Origin: Verrucomicrobiota bacterium
GTDB taxonomy: Bacteria; Verrucomicrobiota; Verrucomicrobiia; Opitutales; Opitutaceae
Direction: 5' to 3'
NCBI GenBank assembly: GCA_023410155.1
Contig: JAEYQF010000061.1
Location: 1-9,955 of the forward strand
DNA: 9,955 bases
Part shown: positions 6,064 to 9,955 of the stretch, piece after piece
How positions within the stretch are numbered: the stretch's first letter is position 1
Layout: each line of letters begins with the position of its first letter
Translations under genes and position numbers: made by a program
Notes under the pieces: generated by a model
Seen by the model: only the letters and a program-made list of their open reading frames with translations
The model's database searches: none
Told to the model about the DNA's origin: nothing

Positions 6064-6195
6064 AGTGCGGCGCGACTCGCGCCGCCTTGCGGCCTGGGTT
6101 GCGCCCGGGTGCGGATTGAGTCGAGCCAACGGCCGCACCACGTCGCGCCAAGGTGCGAACACGGTCGAGCCAAGGTGCGGAGCGAGTCGCTGTGG
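6064..6195. repeat. Six contiguous degenerate 22-bp tandem units
   Basis: Reading in steps of 22 bp gives units at 6064-6085, 6086-6107, 6108-6129, 6130-6151, 6152-6173 and 6174-6195, without insertions or deletions. The clearest unit (6108-6129) reads GGTGCGGATTG then AGTCGAGCCAA. Matches to it by hand count are 17/22 for 6152-6173, 14/22 for the first, second and sixth units, and 13/22 for the fourth. Conserved columns are the GTGCG block and the TCG..GCC block. There are no spacers, so it is not a CRISPR array, and 22 is not a multiple of 3, so it is not a coding repeat. It lies between a terminator and the 3' end of a convergent gene. Confidence 0.75.
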
Positions 6196-6202
6196 CGGAA
6201 AC

Positions 6203-6892
6203 TCACCGCGGCTTGCGCAACACGCCGAGCTTTTCGGCGATGATTTCAAACGCCACGCCCTGCTCTTTCGCAAATTCCTCCAACGCTTGGCGCGAACCGT
6301 CGTAGATCTGGCGCGACTGACAATCGTCCACCACGAGCACGCCGCCGGGATTGAGTTGCGCCCAGACCTTTTCCAAGCCGGCGCGTGAGGGCGTGTAGAG
6401 ATCTACGTCGATCAACCCGAAGCAAAACCGCTGTGTCGGATCGAGGTCGCGCTGGCAGACGTCGCCTTCGATCACCGCGACGCGCGTGATGGTGTTCAAC
6501 TTGAGCGTGGCTTCAAACACCCGGCGCGAGTTCACGGTGAACTTGGCAAATGCGCGATGGCCGGCGAACTTGCCGCGTTGCTTCACTTCGACCTCTACGC
6601 TCTCTGGCGTGAATCCGCTGAAGGTGTCCACGGCAAGGTAGCGGCGCTCGGGAGCGACTTCGTTCAGATGGCGGTTGAGGAACACGGTCGTGTAACCGCG
6701 ATAGCAGCCGACTTCGACGAGGTCCCCCGGTGCTGCGAGGGCTTCGTCCACGAGGTTGAGCAGGGCACGAAGCTGCGAGGGCGAGAACGCGTAGCGGTAT
6801 TTGTAGAGCACGAAATGCCGCAGCGGACTGTAGAACAGCACGGTGCGAGCGACGCGATCGAGGAACGTTTCCCAGCGGGTTTCAGTCGCCAA
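6203..6892 (-). CDS. TylF/MycF-type SAM-dependent O-methyltransferase
   Basis: A 229-residue class I methyltransferase resembling the TylF (macrocin O-methyltransferase) family, which methylates sugar or other hydroxyl groups using S-adenosylmethionine. The SAM-binding glycine motif is VEVGCYRGYTTVFL (59-72). The acidic ribose-binding end of the next strand is AVDTFSGF (87-94), typical of TylF-like enzymes. IEGDV (141-145) and DVDLYTPSRAGLEKVWAQL (162-180) with VVDDC (187-191) supply the Asp residues that bind metal in this family. The substrate cannot be told from sequence; surface glycans are a reasonable guess. The start is unusual: the frame opens only after a TAA at 6907-6905, so the first candidate is TTG at 6892, with no Shine-Dalgarno but a CCTCCT stretch just upstream. 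It is probably the last gene of the thiL/tsaE transcript, 63 bp after tsaE. Confidence 0.85.
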   Translation of the reverse strand: MATETRWETFLDRVARTVLFYSPLRHFVLYKYRYAFSPSQLRALLNLVDEALAAPGDLVEVGCYRGYTTVFLNRHLNEVAPERRYLAVDTFSGFTPESVEVEVKQRGKFAGHRAFAKFTVNSRRVFEATLKLNTITRVAVIEGDVCQRDLDPTQRFCFGLIDVDLYTPSRAGLEKVWAQLNPGGVLVVDDCQSRQIYDGSRQALEEFAKEQGVAFEIIAEKLGVLRKPR

Positions 6893-6955
6893 AGCAGGAG
6901 GAGATTAGGCGTTCATCAACCGCGCTGCGCGCGCGGGTGCCAAGCTCATTTCCGC

Positions 6956-7411
6956 TCAACGCAGACGCAGGGTATGTCGTTCGCCATCGACGATACCTAG
7001 CTCCAAATGCCAGGCACTCGGCGGAAGCCACGCGGCGACATTCTCCGGCCACTCCACGGCCATGCACCAGGGCGTGATCAGAAAATCTTCGATCAACAAC
7101 GCTTCGAGCTGTCGCGGATGCTCCAGGCGATACGCATCCACGTGCACCAGGGTCCGTCCGCCCGGCGCGCTGCCGGGACGCGGCGAGTGCACGGTGTAAA
7201 TGTTAAACGTCGGACTTGTCACAAGATCCTGGATACCGAAACCGTGCGCGAGTCCCTGCACAAACGTGGTCTTTCCCACGCCGAGGTCACCGTGCAGCGC
7301 GAGCACGGTGTCGGGCGGGACGAGTTCGGCGAACTGCTTCGCAAGTGCCCGTGTCGCGGCGGCGGAAGCAGTCGTAAAGCCGCGTCGGAAATCGTCGAGC
7401 GAAGCCATCAT
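6956..7411 (-). CDS. tsaE: tRNA threonylcarbamoyladenosine biosynthesis ATPase TsaE
   Basis: A 151-residue P-loop protein of the TsaE (YjeE) family, which works with TsaB, TsaC and TsaD to make t6A at position 37 of ANN-decoding tRNAs. The Walker A motif is GDLGVGKTT (41-49). Other family landmarks are SPTFNIYTVH (66-75), HVDAYRLEH (90-98) and the VEWPENV motif (119-125), which follows the strand carrying the acidic Walker B-like residue. Length is normal for the family. The ATG at 7411 overlaps the thiL stop as ATGA, the usual sign of translational coupling; a second ATG at 7408 is equally possible and shortens the product by one residue. No other t6A gene is in the window. Confidence 0.95.
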   Translation of the reverse strand: MMASLDDFRRGFTTASAAATRALAKQFAELVPPDTVLALHGDLGVGKTTFVQGLAHGFGIQDLVTSPTFNIYTVHSPRPGSAPGGRTLVHVDAYRLEHPRQLEALLIEDFLITPWCMAVEWPENVAAWLPPSAWHLELGIVDGERHTLRLR

Positions 7412-8340
7412 CCGCGCAGGTGTTCGTAGCCGTGAAGTTCGCCGAGTCGCGGCGCCGACGCGGGCAGTTTGCCGCGTGGCACAAAGCGTCCAAGGCAGGT
7501 GAGCGGCGTGCGTGGAAACGCGCGACGCCAGTCGCGCTGAAGCGCGCCCAGGTCGGCGTTTTTCGCGATGACGAACGCGAGTTCGTAGTCTTCGCCGTCG
7601 GTGAGCGCAGCGCGCCAGTCGGCCCCGACCCGACACGGAATTGTCTGCGGCTCGAGTGCGGCCTCGGCGTTCGCCGGCGTGAGCGCGTGGAGGTCTTTGG
7701 CGAGTCCGTCGCTCACGTCCATCATCGCGCGCAGTTCCTTGCGCGCTGCCAGCCAGGCGCCTTCCGCGAGCCGCGGAACGAAGCGGAAGTGGTGACCGAG
7801 GCGCAGGCTGCCACCCAGGCGTCCGGTGACGCAGATCCAGTCGCCCACGCGAGCGCCGCGGCGGTTGGGCACGCGCGGCCCGGTGGCCTCGCCCAACAGC
7901 GTGAGGCTCGCTGCTACCACGCCATCGGCCTGCGCGACATCGCCCCCGACGATCGGCACGCGATACCGCCGCGCCGTGGCGGCGAGTCCGCGATAAAATG
8001 CCTCGAGCCAGCTGAGGCTGGTGTGGCGGTCGAGCGTGAGCGCGAGCACGGCTGCGGTCGGACGGCCACCCATCGCGGCGAGGTCGCTGAGATTACGTTT
8101 GAGCAGCTTCGCACCGACCGCGCGCGGCGGCACCGTGTCGTCGAAATGTCGGCCATAGATCACCGGATCGACGGTGATGAGTTGCGGTCCCCGCGAGGCG
8201 GGCAGCACCGCGCAATCGTCGCCGATGCCAAACGGTGCGCGCGGCGACGCGGTGCCCAGCCAGCGGCGGATCGCCCGAATCAAGCGCTCCTCACCCAGTG
8301 AACACACCGCAAACCGGGGATCTTCGGCGAAGGGCGACAT
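7408..8340 (-). CDS. thiL: Thiamine-monophosphate kinase
   Basis: A 310-residue cytosolic enzyme that phosphorylates thiamine monophosphate to the active cofactor thiamine diphosphate using ATP. It belongs to the PurM/ThiL superfamily. Visible motifs in order are FGIGDDCAVL (37-46, N-terminal metal and nucleotide Asp pair), NLSDLAAMGG (83-92), GGDV (132-135), MDVSDGLAKDL (207-217) and GEDYEL (249-254), all in the expected spacing. The segment that often reads DxxVEGVHF is here VDPVIYGRHF (57-66), a modest variation. The ATG at 8340 is chosen because it lies 4 bp after the stop of the upstream protease gene and gives the normal length; an upstream frame extension to 8406 would overlap that gene. 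The 3' end overlaps tsaE by 4 bp. Confidence 0.96.
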   Translation of the reverse strand: MSPFAEDPRFAVCSLGEERLIRAIRRWLGTASPRAPFGIGDDCAVLPASRGPQLITVDPVIYGRHFDDTVPPRAVGAKLLKRNLSDLAAMGGRPTAAVLALTLDRHTSLSWLEAFYRGLAATARRYRVPIVGGDVAQADGVVAASLTLLGEATGPRVPNRRGARVGDWICVTGRLGGSLRLGHHFRFVPRLAEGAWLAARKELRAMMDVSDGLAKDLHALTPANAEAALEPQTIPCRVGADWRAALTDGEDYELAFVIAKNADLGALQRDWRRAFPRTPLTCLGRFVPRGKLPASAPRLGELHGYEHLRG

Positions 8341-8344
8341 GCGT

Positions 8345-9184
8345 TCAGGCGGTGACTCCGGCGAGCAGCAGGAGCAGGGTGTTGGCGTTAAAGAGTGCGT
8401 GCGCAATCACGCTGGTGGCGATGAGGCCGCTGCGTTCGTAGGCGAGGGAAAAAACCACCGCGAGCGTCACCAGGGGCGCGAAGCTGGCGAGTCCATCCAG
8501 GGTGTGCCAGTTGACATGAAGCGCGGCGAAAATCGTGCCAGGCAACAAGAGCGCCAAGGGTCGCGCGATGCGGGTGCGCAGGTAGCGAAACAGCGTCGCG
8601 CGAAACAGGAGTTCTTCAGCGAGGGGGGCGACAACCACGGCTAGAAATGTGAGCAGCACGACCAGCCCCACGGCATCGGTCTCCCGAAAGAGACGAACGA
8701 GGTCCTGATTCTCCACGGGAGCGCCGACCTTCGTTAGCAGCCAGACCCAGGCAAGGTTGACGACCGTGACAATGGGCAGCGCCATGAGGAATGTCTCGAG
8801 CCCGCTGCGCCACGCCGCGCGATCGAGTTGCAGTCGCAAAGGCGAATGCCCGAGCAGCAAGGGGAGCACGGCCGAACCGAGCAGGAGGCCGAGCTGAAAT
8901 GCGGCGCTGCTGAGGATGAGTTTGGTGTCGGTCGCGAGCTCGAATCGCCCCATCGCCACGCCAGCGACGGCGGAGACGACCACGGACGACGCCACGATTA
9001 CGAATGCGAACATCAGGAAGTCCGACAGCCGGATCTCCCAGGCGGGCAGGGGCGGCGGGGTTTGGCGTGCAGCGCGTGCCTCTGCGCTCAGGAATCGCCG
9101 CCAGACCAGAGTGGCTCCGATGAGAATCAGCAGGAGCTCCAGGGAAACGGCGACGACGACAGAGGTGGAAATGGCAGGAGGCAT
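8345..9184 (-). CDS. CPBP-family intramembrane glutamic endopeptidase
   Basis: A 279-residue polytopic membrane protein of the CPBP (Abi/Rce1-like) protease family. Hydrophobic segments are visible near residues 8-27, 54-77, 88-112, 131-151, 170-188, 208-222, 235-248 and 256-275. The three family motifs are present: EE plus R (E190, E191, LLF, R195), FxxxH (FAALH, 219-223) and HxxxN (HALFN, 262-266). These supply the catalytic Glu and His residues. Family members process prenylated or other membrane substrates, or act in bacteriocin immunity; the substrate here is unknown. The start at 9184 opens the first membrane helix directly. It is only 4 bp from thiL, so the two are probably co-transcribed. 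No strong Shine-Dalgarno is seen. Confidence 0.93.
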   Translation of the reverse strand: MPPAISTSVVVAVSLELLLILIGATLVWRRFLSAEARAARQTPPPLPAWEIRLSDFLMFAFVIVASSVVVSAVAGVAMGRFELATDTKLILSSAAFQLGLLLGSAVLPLLLGHSPLRLQLDRAAWRSGLETFLMALPIVTVVNLAWVWLLTKVGAPVENQDLVRLFRETDAVGLVVLLTFLAVVVAPLAEELLFRATLFRYLRTRIARPLALLLPGTIFAALHVNWHTLDGLASFAPLVTLAVVFSLAYERSGLIATSVIAHALFNANTLLLLLAGVTA

Positions 9185-9346
9185 GAAAGCTCTGTCAGTG
9201 AAGCGAAATGCCTCCGAAAAGCACGGCAGAAGCGGTGCGCGGCGTCGGCATGAAGCGCGGCGAAGTGACGGAGGGTCGTGTCCGACGCGGTGTTCTCTCA
9301 CCGAGCCTCGACGAGGCGGCCGCGCGGGCGGCTTCGCTGGTGAGGC
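9185..9346. other. Intergenic region between pyrC and the protease gene
   Basis: 162 bp downstream of pyrC and upstream of the protease gene, both on the minus strand. CTCACC (9297-9302) pairs with GGTGAG (9339-9344), and AGCC (9304-9307) with GGCT (9330-9333), around a very GC-rich loop that itself contains a GCCTC/GAGGC palindrome (9305-9317). The outer stem abuts the pyrC stop codon. No T run follows in the direction of transcription, so it may stabilise or end the pyrC message without being a canonical terminator. An 18-codon minus-strand open frame starts at the CAT near 9250, but I see no support for it being a gene. Confidence 0.4.
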
Positions 9347-9955
9347 TTAGCGCTGCGGGATGCGACCCTCGTGATAGACGACGCGTCCGTCGACGATCGT
9401 GGTGCGCACGCGCCCGGTCAGTGTCTGGCCGTGCCAGGGCGAGTTGCTGGACTTGCTGCAGCCGGCCTTCGCATCATACCGCCATTCCTCGTTAGGATCG
9501 AAGAGGCAGATATCCGCTGCGGCGCCTTCCGCGAGTGTGCCTGCGGGCAACTTGAGCAATTCGGCCGGGCGGCGCGTCATCAAGTCGATCACGCGAGGAA
9601 GCTTGAATTTGTTTTGTCGCACGAGGATCTCGAGCGTGATGGGGAGCGACGTCTCCAGGCCGATGATACCATTGGGCGCGTAGTCGAACTCGCGGTCCTT
9701 TTCATAGTCGGTGTGGGGCGCGTGGTCCGTCGCGATGATGTCGAGCGTGCCGTCGCGGAGGCCGTCGATGAGCGCGAGCCGGTCGAGCTCGGTGCGCAGC
9801 GGCGGGTTCATCTTGAAGTTCGTGTCGTAGCCGCCGAGCGCTTCGTCGGTGAGCGCGATGTGATGCGGCGTGGCCTCGGCGGTGATGCGCGCGCCGCGTT
9901 GTTTGGCGCGACGGATCACGTCGACGGAGAACTTCGACGAGATGTGCTGCAGGTG
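9347..9955 (-). CDS. pyrC: Dihydroorotase, C-terminal part (5' end outside window)
   Basis: The last 202 residues of a dihydroorotase, which cyclises carbamoyl-aspartate to dihydroorotate in de novo pyrimidine synthesis. The frame enters at 9955 with HLQHISSKFSVDVIRRAK, matching the metal-binding HxxHxS region, and continues with EATPHHIALTD, which carries another conserved His pair. NFKMNPPLRTE and the dihydroorotase signature IIATDHAPHTDYEK follow, with the catalytic Asp in ATDH. GIIGLETSLPI and the C-terminal SPWHGQTLTGRV segment are also typical of the type I (Bacillus-like) enzyme. The stop is TAA at 9349-9347. The remaining roughly 220 N-terminal residues lie beyond the window. In many bacteria pyrB lies immediately upstream of this type of pyrC, but that cannot be seen here. 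Confidence 0.95.
   Translation of the reverse strand, partial: HLQHISSKFSVDVIRRAKQRGARITAEATPHHIALTDEALGGYDTNFKMNPPLRTELDRLALIDGLRDGTLDIIATDHAPHTDYEKDREFDYAPNGIIGLETSLPITLEILVRQNKFKLPRVIDLMTRRPAELLKLPAGTLAEGAAADICLFDPNEEWRYDAKAGCSKSSNSPWHGQTLTGRVRTTIVDGRVVYHEGRIPQR

Noticed and set aside
6064..6195. CRISPR array
   Set aside because: The 22-bp units are directly contiguous with no spacers and are degenerate, and there are no cas genes nearby.
7420..8301. 293-codon plus-strand frame opposite thiL
   Set aside because: The minus-strand ThiL has every expected motif and operon spacing, while this frame has none.

Overview
The window is GC-rich bacterial chromosome. A PEP-CTERM surface protein, a secreted nucleoside hydrolase, an Arg/Gly-rich protein with an Ala/Pro/Glu tail, and mostly weak Shine-Dalgarno sites together suggest a Verrucomicrobiota member, most likely Opitutales. 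This is an inference from gene content and style; no rRNA or other phylogenetic marker is present. Nothing looks like a prophage, insertion sequence or CRISPR array.

Layout. The left edge (1-569, minus) carries the N-terminal 189 residues of an acidic protein I do not recognise. A 181-bp gap with divergent genes on either side leads to pyrD (quinone-type dihydroorotate dehydrogenase, plus). The pyrD leader can form an intrinsic-terminator-like hairpin and, alternatively, a longer competing helix, which suggests attenuation. A tRNA-Leu(GAG) follows, then a small PEP-CTERM protein (plus). That gene converges with a signal-peptide-bearing nucleoside-hydrolase-family protein (minus), with only 12 bp between the stop codons and a perfect 8-bp hairpin across the junction. 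A 299-bp divergent region then leads to a 622-residue RG-rich protein of unknown function that ends in a winged-helix-like module and a strong intrinsic terminator.

Beyond the terminator, 6064-6195 holds six contiguous degenerate 22-bp tandem units. From there to the right edge every gene is on the minus strand. In transcription order they are: pyrC (dihydroorotase, 5' part outside the window), a 162-bp gap, a CPBP intramembrane protease, thiL (thiamine-phosphate kinase), tsaE (ATPase for the tRNA t6A modification) and a TylF-like O-methyltransferase. The spacing CPBP-(4 bp)-thiL-(ATGA overlap)-tsaE indicates one transcript. The methyltransferase, 63 bp further on, appears to start with TTG just after an in-frame stop.

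Functional themes. There are two de novo pyrimidine genes (pyrD and pyrC, about 7.5 kb apart, not in one operon), a candidate nucleoside-salvage hydrolase, and housekeeping genes for thiamine diphosphate and tRNA. No single new multi-gene system is evident. The strongest unexplained signals are the pyrD leader, the 22-bp tandem array, the unknown RG-rich protein, and a partial cobalamin-riboswitch-like core upstream of the PEP-CTERM gene.
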